Below are positions 30,057 to 38,772 of a DNA stretch of 64,000 bases, in pieces (the stretch's first letter is position 1; each line of letters opens with the position of its first letter). Both the position numbers and the translations under genes were made by a program. The stretch is taken from contig NZ_PHQX01000001.1 in assembly GCF_002803515.1 (NCBI RefSeq), positions 310,001-374,000 of the forward strand, given 5' to 3'. The notes beneath the pieces are model-generated. The model saw only the letters and a list, made by a program, of their open reading frames with translations, had not been told where the DNA came from and made no database searches. Origin of the DNA: Stenotrophomonas lactitubi. Lineage in GTDB: Bacteria; Pseudomonadota; Gammaproteobacteria; Xanthomonadales; Xanthomonadaceae.

Positions 30057-31388
30057 TCATTCTTCGAAGGAGGTCAGGGGGGCGGATTCACGCGGTCGCA
30101 CGTGGTCGGCATCGAAATGGCAGGCGAACACCGAGCCCTTGCCGACCTCGCTGTCGATTTCCAGGCGTGCGTGGTGCAGACCGAGGATGTGCTTGACGAT
30201 CGACAAGCCCAGGCCGGTGCCGCCGCTTTCGCGTGAGCGGCTGCTGGAGACACGGTAGAAACGTTCGGTCAGACGCGGCAGGTGCGTGGCAGGAATGCCG
30301 TAGCCGGTGTCACGCACCGCCAGCACCACGCCGTCGCCCTCGCGGCGGAACTCCACCGCGATGCGGCCACCGGCCGGGGTGTAGCGCACCGCGTTGGTGA
30401 CCAGGTTGGAGAACGCGCTGTGCAGTTCCTTGGTCGAGCCCTGCAGGTCCACGCCGGCCAGGTCGTCGATGCTGATCTGGTGGCGGCCCTGGCTGTGCGC
30501 CTCGGCTTCGCGGCGCAGCGTGGCCAGCATGGGCTGCATGGCCACCGTCTCGGCTTCGCTGTGTTCCTGTGATTCCAGCCGCGACAGGGTCAACAGGTCT
30601 TCCACCAGCTGGGCCATGCGCTGGCTTTGCTTGCGCATCTCTTCCAGCATCGGTCCGGTTCCCGGGAAATCCTCCGGGTCCATCATGTCCAGGTAGCCGT
30701 GGACCACGGTGAGCGGGGTGCGCAGCTCATGTGAAACGTTGGCCACGAAGTCGCGGCGTACCTGTTCCAGGCGCAGCAGTTTGCTGACGTCGCGGGCGAT
30801 CAGCAGCCAGTAGTCGGACGAATAGGGAATCAGGCGCAGGTTCAGGCGGATCGCAGGATCGACCGGCGAGGGCACGTCCAGGATCGGTTCGGCGTTGCGG
30901 CCACCGGCCAGCCAGTGGGCCAGCGGCATCGGCTGCAGGCGTTCGACCAGGGCTTCACCCAGATCGCCGGGATGGTGCAGGCCGAGCAGCGCCGTGGCCG
31001 CTTCGTTGAACCACTGCACGCGCTGGCTGTTGCGGTCCAGCACCACCACGGCGTCGGGCAGCGCGGCCGCTGCAGCGCGATAGCTGCGCAGCATGTCCAA
31101 CAGGCGTCGCTTGCGCACGCGCATCTCGACCTGGTTGCGGTACAGCAGGCGGTCCAGCTCGTTCCAGACGCCGGTGCCTTCGGCGGCGGTGTCCCAGCGC
31201 TGGCGCGCGGTCAGCCGGCGCAGCACGCGGCGCAGCCGCCAGTAATGCCAGACCAGCGTCGCCAGTGCCGCCAGCGCGATGCACAGCCACAGGTGGCCAG
31301 TGAACCATCCGACCAGACCGGCCAACAGCAACACGATGGCCACGGTGGCCAGTGTCTTCAACCAGGCAGAGCGGATGTGGCGGGGCAT
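30057..31388 (-). CDS. phoR: Phosphate regulon sensor histidine kinase PhoR
   Basis: This 443-residue inner-membrane kinase signals phosphate limitation to PhoB. Two close membrane segments span residues about 12-50, then a PAS domain (DAVVVLDRNSQRVQWFNEAA near 98). The HisKA box FVANVSHELRTPLTVVHGY near 209 has the phosphorylated histidine. The ATPase N, G1 and G2 boxes include NLVTNAVRYTP, DTGYGIP and GGTGLGLSIVK. There is no large periplasmic sensor domain, as expected for PhoR. It lies 105 bases downstream of phoB and directly before ppk1. Confidence 0.93.
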   Translation of the reverse strand: MPRHIRSAWLKTLATVAIVLLLAGLVGWFTGHLWLCIALAALATLVWHYWRLRRVLRRLTARQRWDTAAEGTGVWNELDRLLYRNQVEMRVRKRRLLDMLRSYRAAAAALPDAVVVLDRNSQRVQWFNEAATALLGLHHPGDLGEALVERLQPMPLAHWLAGGRNAEPILDVPSPVDPAIRLNLRLIPYSSDYWLLIARDVSKLLRLEQVRRDFVANVSHELRTPLTVVHGYLDMMDPEDFPGTGPMLEEMRKQSQRMAQLVEDLLTLSRLESQEHSEAETVAMQPMLATLRREAEAHSQGRHQISIDDLAGVDLQGSTKELHSAFSNLVTNAVRYTPAGGRIAVEFRREGDGVVLAVRDTGYGIPATHLPRLTERFYRVSSSRSRESGGTGLGLSIVKHILGLHHARLEIDSEVGKGSVFACHFDADHVRPRESAPLTSFEE

Positions 31389-31493
31389 TGCGGTCTCGTC
31401 GTGGGTTGCGGCGGTTCACGCAGGTGAACCGAGGGTTATAGCAGAGTTGCCGACGCCGGCACCGTGGGGTGCACGGCGCCGGCACGACGAGGC

Positions 31494-32183
31494 TCAGGTT
31501 GCGGTGGAGAAGCGGTAACCGGCACCGCGCACGGTCTGCACCATGTTCTCGGCGTTGAACGGTTCCAGCGTCTTGCGCAGTCGTCGGATATGCACGTCGA
31601 TGGTGCGTTCTTCCACATACACGCTGCCGCCCCACACGTGGTCCAGCAGCTGCGCACGGGTGTACACGCGCTCAGGATGGGTCATGAAGAAGTGCAGCAG
31701 GCGGTATTCGGTCGGGCCGATCGGCACCGGCTGGTCGTTGGCGAACACGCGATGGGCGGCGCCGTCGATGCGGATCGAGCCCACGGCCACGCTGCCGTCC
31801 TCGTCATCGTCGCGGGCGCGGCGCATGACCGCGCGGATGCGAGCCAGCAATTCGCGCGCCGAGAACGGCTTGACCACGTAGTCGTCCACACCGGCTTCGA
31901 GGCCGCCGACACGGTCGTTCTCTTCGCCGCGCGCGGTCAGCATGATGATCGGCACTTCGCGGGTCAGGGTTTCCTTGCGCCAGCGCCGTGCCAGGTCCAG
32001 GCCGCTGGTGCCGGGCAGCATCCAGTCCAGCAGGATCAGGTCGGGGACGCGGTCGGCGATGGCGGTCTGGGCCTCGCGGGCGTCACCGGCGTGGACAGGT
32101 TCGTAATCGCCCTTGCGAAGGGCGAAGGCGACCATTTCGCGGATCGCGGGCTCGTCATCGACGATCAGGATGCGTTTCTGCAC
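31494..32183 (-). CDS. phoB: Phosphate regulon response regulator PhoB
   Basis: This 229-residue OmpR/PhoB-type regulator has a receiver domain (acidic DDEP near residue 9, phospho-acceptor Asp in LILLDWMLPG near 53, and Lys in YVVKPFSARE near 105). The C-terminal winged helix includes RTIDVHIRRLRKTLE. When phosphorylated by PhoR it binds direct repeats called PHO boxes. A candidate box lies about 55-70 bases upstream of its own start. Confidence 0.94.
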   Translation of the reverse strand: MQKRILIVDDEPAIREMVAFALRKGDYEPVHAGDAREAQTAIADRVPDLILLDWMLPGTSGLDLARRWRKETLTREVPIIMLTARGEENDRVGGLEAGVDDYVVKPFSARELLARIRAVMRRARDDDEDGSVAVGSIRIDGAAHRVFANDQPVPIGPTEYRLLHFFMTHPERVYTRAQLLDHVWGGSVYVEERTIDVHIRRLRKTLEPFNAENMVQTVRGAGYRFSTAT

Positions 32184-32235
32184 GAGGGCACCGTAGGGCT
32201 CAGTTACTGGAGTGGTGCCAGTAGACTACGGTTTG

Positions 32236-32251
32236 ATGACATGTTTGTGAC
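32236..32251 (-). promoter_or_regulatory. Candidate PHO box upstream of phoB
   Basis: On the - strand, GTCACAAACATGTCAT holds two GTCA-type half-sites spaced exactly 11 bases apart, as in the known TGTCA-N6-TGTCA PHO box. Position upstream of phoB fits autoregulation. The match to consensus is partial and no strong -10 could be fixed. Confidence 0.5.
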
Positions 32252-32299
32252 TACCTGGCCGGCATCTGGCATTCCTGCCATCTGCCGGTCATGCCGTAC

Positions 32300-33946
32300 T
32301 CAGCGGCGGTCCAGGTCCGGGTCCTGTACACCCTGCCGGCGCAGCTCGAGCACGGTGGGCGTGATCGACTCGATCCGCGCATCCACCCGGGCCCGACCGA
32401 CGTAGTCCAGGGCGGGGTTGCGCTTGAGTGCCTGCAGCTGCATCAGGGCCTGTTCCGGGCGCCCGCCCAGGAACGCCGCCTCGGCATAGGCCTCGCTGGC
32501 GCGGACACTGTCACCGGCCAGTTCACTGGCGCGGGCGTAGCGCTGCTGGAAGACCGGATCGTTACCGCTTTGCGACAGCAGCGGACGCAGCATCGCCTGC
32601 GCGCGCTGACCTGCGGCCTGGCCACCCTGCTCGTTCAGGATTTCGGCATAGGTCAAGGCCACCGGCCGGCTGTTGGGGTGCTCATGCAGCAGCTGCTCGA
32701 AGCGTGCATTGGCCTGGGTGGATTGGCCGGTGCGCGATTCCGCCTCGGCCAGGGCCAGGGCGACCCACAGGCTGTCCGGGTGGGTCTTCAGCAGGTCGGT
32801 CAACGTCTGTCGGGCCTCGCTGGCACCGCTGCGGCCACCGCGCATCGTGGCCAGTGCCTGGCCGTAACGCTGGGCATCGTCCAGGCCATCCTTCTGCCGC
32901 CGCGCAAGATCGGCGTACTCGCGTTGCAGTTCGGCCGGGCTGTCGGCGCTGAGTACGCGCAGGCGTTCACGGGCCCAGTTGAAATCGCCACTGGCGCCGC
33001 GGCTGAGCTGTCCGATCGGAACCCGCAGCACGCTGCTGGGCAGCAGCGGGTTGATGCCACGCAGCAGCGGATCGCCCAGGGTCGGGTCGGCCGGATCCAC
33101 CCGTTCCCTGCGCTCGCCGCTGGGCGTGCGCGTGGTCAGCAGCACCGTGTCCTTCTTCATCTGTTCGGCGCGGGCCTTGGCCTCGCTGATGCGGGTGGTG
33201 TTGACCGGGTGGGTGCGCAGGAAGTCCGGAACGCTGTAACCGCCGTCGTTGCCGCGCATCGCCGAGGACATGCGCTCGAAGAAGCCGGCCATCGCATCCA
33301 CGTCGTAGCCGCTGCGTGACAGCGTGCGGATGCCCAGCCGGTCGGCCTCGGATTCATTGGAGCGGGTGTAGTCGATCTGCCGTTGCTGCATCAGGCCCAT
33401 GCCCGAGCTGATCGCAGCCATGGTGGCGTTGCCCGAGGAGGAGCTGTTGCTGGCCTGGGCGGCAACCACCGCCGCCAGCATGCCCAGCAGGATCGGAATC
33501 TGGTCGCGCTGGGCACGCTCCACCCCGCGCAGCACGTGCTGCTGGGTGACGTGGGCGATTTCGTGCGACAGCACCGCCGCCACCTCATCCTCGCGTTCGG
33601 CCGTCAGCACCAGGCCGGCATTGACGCCGATGTAACCGCCGAGGGTGGCGAAGGCATTGATCTGGCGGTCCTTCATCACGAAGAACGTGTAGGGCTGACG
33701 CGGCTGGTCGCTGTTGGAACCGAGGCGGGTGCCCATGGTCTGCAGCCAGTCGTTGACCAGCGGATCGTCCAGCAGGTAGCCGTAGTTGCGCAGCTCGCGC
33801 AGCATCATCGCGCCGTACTCGGCCTGGCGGGCCGGGGTCAGCAGTTCGCCCGCCGAGGAACCGATGTCCGGCAGCTTCTCCTGGGCCTGCGCCAGCGGGG
33901 CAGCCAGGGCCAGGGTGAGGGCAGCGGTGAGCAGCAGGGGTCGCAA
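32300..33946 (-). CDS. Periplasmic M48-family metalloprotease (BepA/YfgC-like)
   Basis: A protein of about 548 residues with a signal peptide, an M48 peptidase domain containing SHEIAHVTQQHVLRG near residue 116, and the third zinc-ligand region SNESEADRLG. A C-terminal tetratricopeptide-type helical half follows. This architecture matches BepA, which degrades or assists outer-membrane proteins such as LptD. The TTG at 33946 is chosen because GAGG lies 9 bases upstream and it begins a perfect signal peptide (RPLLLTAALTLALAAPLAQA); an ATG at 34000 is the alternative. Confidence 0.88.
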   Translation of the reverse strand: MRPLLLTAALTLALAAPLAQAQEKLPDIGSSAGELLTPARQAEYGAMMLRELRNYGYLLDDPLVNDWLQTMGTRLGSNSDQPRQPYTFFVMKDRQINAFATLGGYIGVNAGLVLTAEREDEVAAVLSHEIAHVTQQHVLRGVERAQRDQIPILLGMLAAVVAAQASNSSSSGNATMAAISSGMGLMQQRQIDYTRSNESEADRLGIRTLSRSGYDVDAMAGFFERMSSAMRGNDGGYSVPDFLRTHPVNTTRISEAKARAEQMKKDTVLLTTRTPSGERRERVDPADPTLGDPLLRGINPLLPSSVLRVPIGQLSRGASGDFNWARERLRVLSADSPAELQREYADLARRQKDGLDDAQRYGQALATMRGGRSGASEARQTLTDLLKTHPDSLWVALALAEAESRTGQSTQANARFEQLLHEHPNSRPVALTYAEILNEQGGQAAGQRAQAMLRPLLSQSGNDPVFQQRYARASELAGDSVRASEAYAEAAFLGGRPEQALMQLQALKRNPALDYVGRARVDARIESITPTVLELRRQGVQDPDLDRR

Positions 33947-34092
33947 GCGGTCGATCCTCGGGCAGAGTCTGCCCAGCGTGGCAGGGCAGGGGGCAACCAT
34001 TCGTTAATCAATCCACAGTGTTGCGGGCGTGGCGTGGAAATTCCAGCGCACCGGTACCATATATGGACCGTCGATCCATCGTGGAGTTTCCC

Positions 34093-34383
34093 GTGACAGC
34101 CCAGTCCGCCGGCGCTACCCCCGCCATCACCATCTATTCCACCGCCGTCTGCCCTTACTGCGTGGCCGCCAAGAACTTCCTCAAGAGCAAGGGCCAGCAA
34201 TGGACCGAGGTCCGCATCGACCTGGATCCGGTCGAGCGCGAGAAGATGATGGCCAAGACCCGCCGTACCAGCGTCCCGCAGATCTTCGTGGGCGACGTCC
34301 ATGTCGGCGGCTACGACGACATGATGGCCCTGCACCGTGAAGGCAAGCTCGAGCCGCTGCTGGCCGGGCAGGGCAAGGCATGA
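34093..34383 (+). CDS. grxC: Glutaredoxin 3
   Basis: A 96-residue glutaredoxin that reduces disulfides with glutathione. The active site is STAVCPYCVAAKNFL near residue 20, with the conserved cis-Pro TSVPQIF and GGYDDM motifs. The GTG at 34093 has GGAG 6 bases upstream and gives a length close to E. coli GrxC; earlier in-frame starts add a non-homologous leader. It overlaps the next gene by four bases (ATGA). Confidence 0.92.
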   Translation: MTAQSAGATPAITIYSTAVCPYCVAAKNFLKSKGQQWTEVRIDLDPVEREKMMAKTRRTSVPQIFVGDVHVGGYDDMMALHREGKLEPLLAGQGKA

Positions 34384-34772
34384 GCGCGGCCGACGACGGC
34401 AGCAAGGACCGGATCGCCGAGTTCACCGATTTCCGCAAGCGCATGAATGAACGCATCCTGGGCGAGCCGAACCAGGTGGTGCGCCGCTTCTTCGCGCTGG
34501 ACACGCAGACCTACCAGGCCGGTGCGCTGGACGTGAAGACCAAGGAGCTGCTGGGCCTGGTGGCCTCGATGGTGCTGCGCTGCGACGACTGCATCAGCTA
34601 CCACGTGGCCCAGTGCAAGGACGCCGGGGTGACCCGTGAGGAATTCTTCGAAACCTTCTCGGTGGGCCTGGTGGTCGGCGGCTCGATCGTGATCCCGCAC
34701 CTGCGCCGCGCCGTGGACTTCCTCGACCAGCTGGAAGGTGGCGCCGCCGCCCCGGAAGCGCACGAGCACTGA
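34380..34772 (+). CDS. Carboxymuconolactone decarboxylase family protein
   Basis: A 130-residue helical protein of the AhpD-like CMD fold. The redox-type motif LRCDDCISYHVAQC contains CxxC followed by a conserved histidine, as in AhpD peroxidase-associated proteins. Overlap of its start with the grxC stop implies coupled translation and a shared role in thiol redox. The true substrate is unknown; the family also includes ring-cleavage decarboxylases. Confidence 0.84.
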   Translation: MSAADDGSKDRIAEFTDFRKRMNERILGEPNQVVRRFFALDTQTYQAGALDVKTKELLGLVASMVLRCDDCISYHVAQCKDAGVTREEFFETFSVGLVVGGSIVIPHLRRAVDFLDQLEGGAAAPEAHEH

Positions 34773-34773
34773 G

Positions 34774-34838
34774 GTAGCGCCGGGCCATGCCCGGCGGGCA
34801 CCTGTACGAAAGGCCGCCGGGCACGGCCCGGCGCTACC
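34774..34838. repeat. Two SMAG-type repeats
   Basis: GTAGCGCCGGGCCATGCCCG-type units at 34774-34797 (+) and 34816-34838 (-). They begin the 315-base gap before the isocitrate dehydrogenase gene. Confidence 0.76.
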
Positions 34839-34882
34839 GATGACGTACATCGGGGCCTTCCCCGCGATCCAACAGCCCAGGA

Positions 34883-35003
34883 GCCCCCTTGTTGTTCAAG
34901 GGGGCGCGCCAAAGGCGTGGGGATAAGGTGGGATGCGCGGGCAATTCTGCCTGAGCCGGGACTGGGACCATGGTCTATTTGGGACCTCGGCCCCGGCTCA
35001 GGC
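34883..35003. repeat. Two-hairpin structured segment, possible diverged relative of the 130-nt elements
   Basis: The first hairpin is GCCCCCTTG-TTGTT-CAAGGGGGC (34883-34905), followed by GCGCGCCAAAGGCGTGGGGAT. The pattern matches the 5' part of the elements at 41323 and 55969. The second hairpin has perfect 12-bp arms, GCCTGAGCCGGG (34949-34960) and CCCGGCTCAGGC (34992-35003). Its loop holds a 10-bp palindrome, GACCATGGTC (34966-34975). It could equally be an operator for the downstream gene. Confidence 0.5.
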
Positions 35004-35008
35004 ATAAT
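34979..35008 (+). promoter_or_regulatory. Candidate promoter of the isocitrate dehydrogenase gene
   Basis: TTGGGA (34979-34984) and CATAAT (35003-35008) are 18 bases apart, 80 bases before the start codon. The right arm of the 12-bp inverted repeat falls between the hexamers, so a DNA-binding protein on the repeat could affect initiation. Confidence 0.4.
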
Positions 35009-35087
35009 TGCGGGTGAAACTTCCTTTGCGCCGGCGTTTCCGGGCACGTCCGGACGGCGTTTTTCCCCCTGTTCGGAACATCGATCA

Positions 35088-36092
35088 ATGACGCAGAAAA
35101 TTACGGTCATCCGCGGCGACGGCATTGGCCCGGAAATCATGGACGCCACCCTGTTCGTGCTCGACCAGCTCAAGACTGGCCTGGAGTACGAAGACGCCGA
35201 CGCCGGCCTGGTGGCCCTGGAGAAGCACGGCGATCTGATGCCGGCGGTGACCCTGGAATCGATCGCGCGCAACAAGGTCGCGCTGAAGAGCCCGCTGACC
35301 ACGCCGGTCGGTGGTGGCTTCACCTCGATCAACGTCAGCCTGCGCCGTCACTTCGACCTGTACGCCAACGTGCGTCCGGCCCACACCTTCCCGAATACCA
35401 AGTCGCGTTTCGACAACGTCGACCTGATCACTGTTCGTGAGAACACCGAAGGTGCGTACCTGGCCGAAGGCCAGGAAGTGTCGGCCGACGGCGAGACCGC
35501 TTTCTCCGGCACCCGCATCACCCGCAAGGGCTCCGAGCGCATCGTGCGTTACGCCTTCGAGCTGGCCCGCAGCACCGGCCGCAAGAAGGTCACCGCCGTG
35601 CACAAGGCCAACATCATCAAGTCGACCTCGGGCCTGTTCCTGGCCGTGGCACGCGAAGTGGCGGCCAAGTACCCGGACATCGAGTTCCAGGAAATGATCG
35701 TCGACAACTGCTGCATGCAGCTGGTGATGCGTCCGGAACAGTTCGACATCATCGTCACCACCAACCTGTTCGGCGACATCATTTCCGACCTGTGTGCCGG
35801 TCTGGTCGGCGGCCTGGGCCTGGCCCCGGGTGCCAACATCGGTGAGAACGCGGCGATCTTCGAAGCCGTGCACGGCACCGCGCCGGACATCGCCGGCCAG
35901 GGCAAGGCCAATCCGTGCGCGCTGCTGCTGGCAGCGGCACAGATGCTGGACCATGTCGGTCAGCCGGAAAACGCCGAGCGCCTGCGCAAGGCCATCGTGG
36001 CCACGCTGGAAGCCAAGGATTCGCTGACCGGCGACCTCGGCGGCACCGGCAACACGATGGGCTTCGCCAAGGCGATCGCCAGCCGCCTGTAA
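35088..36092 (+). CDS. icd: NAD-type isocitrate dehydrogenase
   Basis: This 334-residue enzyme of the isocitrate/isopropylmalate dehydrogenase family oxidises isocitrate to 2-oxoglutarate in the TCA cycle. The substrate loop GGFTSINVSLRRHFDLYANVR, with its three arginines, is near residue 78. The metal/NAD-side motif GLVGGLGLAPGANIG and the adenine-site segment EAVHGTAPDIAG follow. The short length fits bacterial NAD-dependent forms rather than the 416-residue NADP enzyme. Homoisocitrate or isopropylmalate dehydrogenase is the alternative. The ATG at 35088 starts the conserved MTQKITVIRGDGIGPEIM. Confidence 0.87.
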   Translation: MTQKITVIRGDGIGPEIMDATLFVLDQLKTGLEYEDADAGLVALEKHGDLMPAVTLESIARNKVALKSPLTTPVGGGFTSINVSLRRHFDLYANVRPAHTFPNTKSRFDNVDLITVRENTEGAYLAEGQEVSADGETAFSGTRITRKGSERIVRYAFELARSTGRKKVTAVHKANIIKSTSGLFLAVAREVAAKYPDIEFQEMIVDNCCMQLVMRPEQFDIIVTTNLFGDIISDLCAGLVGGLGLAPGANIGENAAIFEAVHGTAPDIAGQGKANPCALLLAAAQMLDHVGQPENAERLRKAIVATLEAKDSLTGDLGGTGNTMGFAKAIASRL

Positions 36093-36120
36093 GCGACGGC
36101 TCGACCTCGGTCGGATCCAC

Positions 36121-36152
36121 AGCGGGGCGCCTTCGGGCGCCCCGCTGCGTTT
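36121..36152 (+). terminator. Terminator of the isocitrate dehydrogenase gene
   Basis: AGCGGGGCGCC, loop TTCG, GGCGCCCCGCT, then GCGTTT. The stem is strong but the T-tract is short. Confidence 0.75.
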
Positions 36153-36274
36153 CACCACCTCCACAAAAACTGATCTGTGCACGTTTCGCACAGATCGTGT
36201 GCTCGGATGCGGCTGGTTCGTGCGTTCAACGCTCCTCATCCTGTGCCGACTTTCCCTCGCACAGGAGCTTGACC

Positions 36275-37018
36275 ATGAACCTCGCTGCTTTCGGCCTGGC
36301 CAGCCTGATCGGCATGGCCGCCACCACCCCGGCGGCCGCCGCCGGGTCGTCCCATCCCACCATCCGACATATGGCCGGCGCCCCGGCTGCCACCTCGCTC
36401 GACGCAGCGAAGACGGCCGTGCTGGTGATCGACTTCCAGAACGAGTATTTCGATGCCAGCGCCTCAGCCGGTTTCGCCGGTGGTCGCATGGTCATTCCCG
36501 ATGGCGTGGCGGCCCTGCGGCAGACGCGGCGCGTGGTCGACTTCGCTGATGCCAACGGCATCCGCGTGATCCATGTGCAGCACGTGCTGCCGGCTGGCGC
36601 GCCGCTGTTCGCCGAGGGCAGCGTCAACGCGGCGTTCCACCGTGACATGCGGCCGCGCAAGGGCGAGACCGTGGTGCAGAAGGACAACGTCAGCGTGTTC
36701 GCCGGTGCCTCGGCAGCGGTGCTGGACAAGGCGCTGAAGGACGCCGGTATCGACACCCTGATCGTCACCGGCCTGCAGACCCATGCCTGCGTTGCCGGTG
36801 CTGCACGTGATGCCGCTGCGGCGCCGCGCGGCTATCGGGTGATCGTGGCCTCCGATGCCTCTGCCAGCCGTGATCTGGATCTGGCCAATGGCGGGAGCAT
36901 CGGCCATCGCGCATTGCATGAAGCGTCGCTGGCGCAGATCGAGGATGCCTTTGGCGATGTCATGAGCACCTCGGCGATCCTGGCCCTGCCGGTGCGCAAG
37001 GCCGGCGGCGACGCTTGA
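36275..37018 (+). CDS. Exported isochorismatase-family hydrolase
   Basis: A 247-residue cysteine hydrolase. The catalytic triad is visible: Asp in VLVIDFQNEY, Lys in VVQKDNVSVF, and Cys in VTGLQTHACVAG. Family members hydrolyse amides or isochorismate. An N-terminal hydrophobic segment (MNLAAFGLASLIGMAATTPA) looks like a signal peptide, which is unusual for this mostly cytoplasmic family. The ATG at 36275 has AGGAG upstream. It is followed by a LysR regulator. Confidence 0.83.
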   Translation: MNLAAFGLASLIGMAATTPAAAAGSSHPTIRHMAGAPAATSLDAAKTAVLVIDFQNEYFDASASAGFAGGRMVIPDGVAALRQTRRVVDFADANGIRVIHVQHVLPAGAPLFAEGSVNAAFHRDMRPRKGETVVQKDNVSVFAGASAAVLDKALKDAGIDTLIVTGLQTHACVAGAARDAAAAPRGYRVIVASDASASRDLDLANGGSIGHRALHEASLAQIEDAFGDVMSTSAILALPVRKAGGDA

Positions 37019-37071
37019 TAAGCTGGCGGGGTCCGCAGCCAGCGGGCCCCGCCGACTGGAGTCACCTCCCG

Positions 37072-37980
37072 ATGGATCATTTCGCCGCCCTGCGAGCTTT
37101 GCGCGCGATCGTCGATGCAGGCAGTTTCACTGCCGCCGCCGAGCGGCTGGATACTACTCATTCGGCGATGTCGCGGCAGTTGCGTCAACTTGAAGAGCAC
37201 CTGCAGGTGCGGCTGCTGGATCGCAACAGCCGGCGGTTGTCGCTGACCGAGGCCGGGCGCGACTACTACCGCGAGGCGGTGGCGCTGCTTGACCGGCTGG
37301 AGGCTGCCGATGACCGCGCGCGGGCCGGCCAGGCCCAGCCCAGCGGGCGCGTGCGGGTCAGCGTGCCGCAGGTGGTCGCCAGCCAGGAATTGCCGCATTG
37401 GCTGCCTGGCTTCCTGGCGCGCTATCCGCAGGTGGCGCTGGAACTGTCGGCCGACGATCAGCTGGTCGATGTGGTCGGCGGTGGCTTCGATCTGGCCCTG
37501 CGCATCGCACCATCCTTGCCAGACAGCCAACTGGTCGCCCGTGAACTGGCGCGATGCCCGCGCATCCTGGTTGCGGCTCCGGCCTACCTCGCCCGGCATG
37601 GGCTGCCTCGACAGGTGGCCGATCTGCAGAACCACACGTTGTTGGCATTCAACCCGGTTGCTGCGATCACGCCGTGGCAGCTGCACGGGCCGCGCGCTGC
37701 CATCGTCAGCGTGGAAGCCGGTCAACGACTACGCGTGGACGCCACGCCGGCACTGTATGCGGCCGTGCTGGCCGGCATGGGCATCAGTCTGTTCACCGCG
37801 CTCACCGTGCAGGAAGACCTGCGCGCTGGCCGGTTGATCCGCGTGCTGCCCAGCTGGCACGGTGGCACGCGCTGCTATTTCGCGCTGTATCCGCATGCGC
37901 GTGCGCTGGCGCCGAAGGTGCGCGCGCTGGTCGATCATCTTGCCGCGCATTACGCTGCAGCGTCGGGTGCGGCAGGGTAG
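37072..37980 (+). CDS. LysR-family transcriptional regulator
   Basis: A 302-residue regulator. The N-terminal helix-turn-helix covers about residues 1-60 (LRAIVDAGSFTAAAERLDTT, then SAMSRQLRQLEEHLQVRLLD). The effector-binding domain follows. It lies between the isochorismatase-like gene and a TauE/SafE exporter gene, both on the same strand; those are the likely targets, but co-orientation rather than divergence makes this uncertain. Confidence 0.9.
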   Translation: MDHFAALRALRAIVDAGSFTAAAERLDTTHSAMSRQLRQLEEHLQVRLLDRNSRRLSLTEAGRDYYREAVALLDRLEAADDRARAGQAQPSGRVRVSVPQVVASQELPHWLPGFLARYPQVALELSADDQLVDVVGGGFDLALRIAPSLPDSQLVARELARCPRILVAAPAYLARHGLPRQVADLQNHTLLAFNPVAAITPWQLHGPRAAIVSVEAGQRLRVDATPALYAAVLAGMGISLFTALTVQEDLRAGRLIRVLPSWHGGTRCYFALYPHARALAPKVRALVDHLAAHYAAASGAAG

Positions 37981-38006
37981 TCGCACGGCAGCGGTGAGGA
38001 GTGGGG

Positions 38007-38768
38007 ATGGAGTCGGTGTATCTGCTGGTCGCGCTGGGTGCGATCGTCGCGGGGTTCGTACAGGGCCTGTCGGGTTTCGCGTTCGGCATGGTCGCGATGT
38101 CGTTCTGGGCGTGGGGGCTGGATCCCCGGCTTGCGGCGACGCTGTCGGTGTTCGGCGCGCTGGTCGGCCAGTTGCTGGCGGTGTTCACCGTGCGCCGTGG
38201 CTTCAACCTGCGCCTGCTGCTGCCGTTCGTGCTCGGCGGGTTGGCGGGCATTCCGCTGGGCGTGCTGGTGCTGCCACAGCTGGACATGGTCTGGTTCAAG
38301 GCGCTGCTGGGAGGATTCCTCGCGCTGTGGTGCCCGGTGATGCTGATGGCGCGTTCGTTGCCACCGGTCACCGTGGGTGGTCGGGTTGGCGACGCATTGG
38401 CCGGCATGGCTGGCGGCGTGCTCAGTGGCATCGGCGGCTTCGCCGGGCCGGTGCCGACGCTGTGGAGCACGCTGCGTGGCTTCGGCAAGGACGAGCAGCG
38501 CGCGGTCATCCAGAACTTCAACCTGGCGATGCTGGCGGTGACCATGGCCACCTATGTCGGTACCGGCATGGTCACCCGGCAGATGCTGCCGTACTTCGCC
38601 ATCGTCGCGCCGGCGATGCTGGTGCCAACGCTGCTGGGGGCGAGGCTGTATGTCGGTATCAGTGAAGCGCGTTTCCGGCAGATCGTGCTGGGGCTGTTGA
38701 CGGCCTCCGGCGTTGCCATGCTGGCCTCGTCGTTGCCGTTGCTGCTGTCCCGTGGGGCGGCGGGATGA
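38007..38768 (+). CDS. TauE/SafE-family anion exporter
   Basis: A 253-residue inner-membrane protein with about seven or eight membrane segments in two similar halves. The opening GAIVAGFVQGLSGFAFGMVA and later GIGGFAGPVPTLW are typical of TauE/SafE sulfite or organosulfonate exporters. The ATG at 38007 follows GAGGA. It starts 26 bases after the LysR regulator, so the pair is likely co-transcribed. The exported anion is unknown. Confidence 0.87.
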   Translation: MESVYLLVALGAIVAGFVQGLSGFAFGMVAMSFWAWGLDPRLAATLSVFGALVGQLLAVFTVRRGFNLRLLLPFVLGGLAGIPLGVLVLPQLDMVWFKALLGGFLALWCPVMLMARSLPPVTVGGRVGDALAGMAGGVLSGIGGFAGPVPTLWSTLRGFGKDEQRAVIQNFNLAMLAVTMATYVGTGMVTRQMLPYFAIVAPAMLVPTLLGARLYVGISEARFRQIVLGLLTASGVAMLASSLPLLLSRGAAG

Positions 38769-38772
38769 GGCC

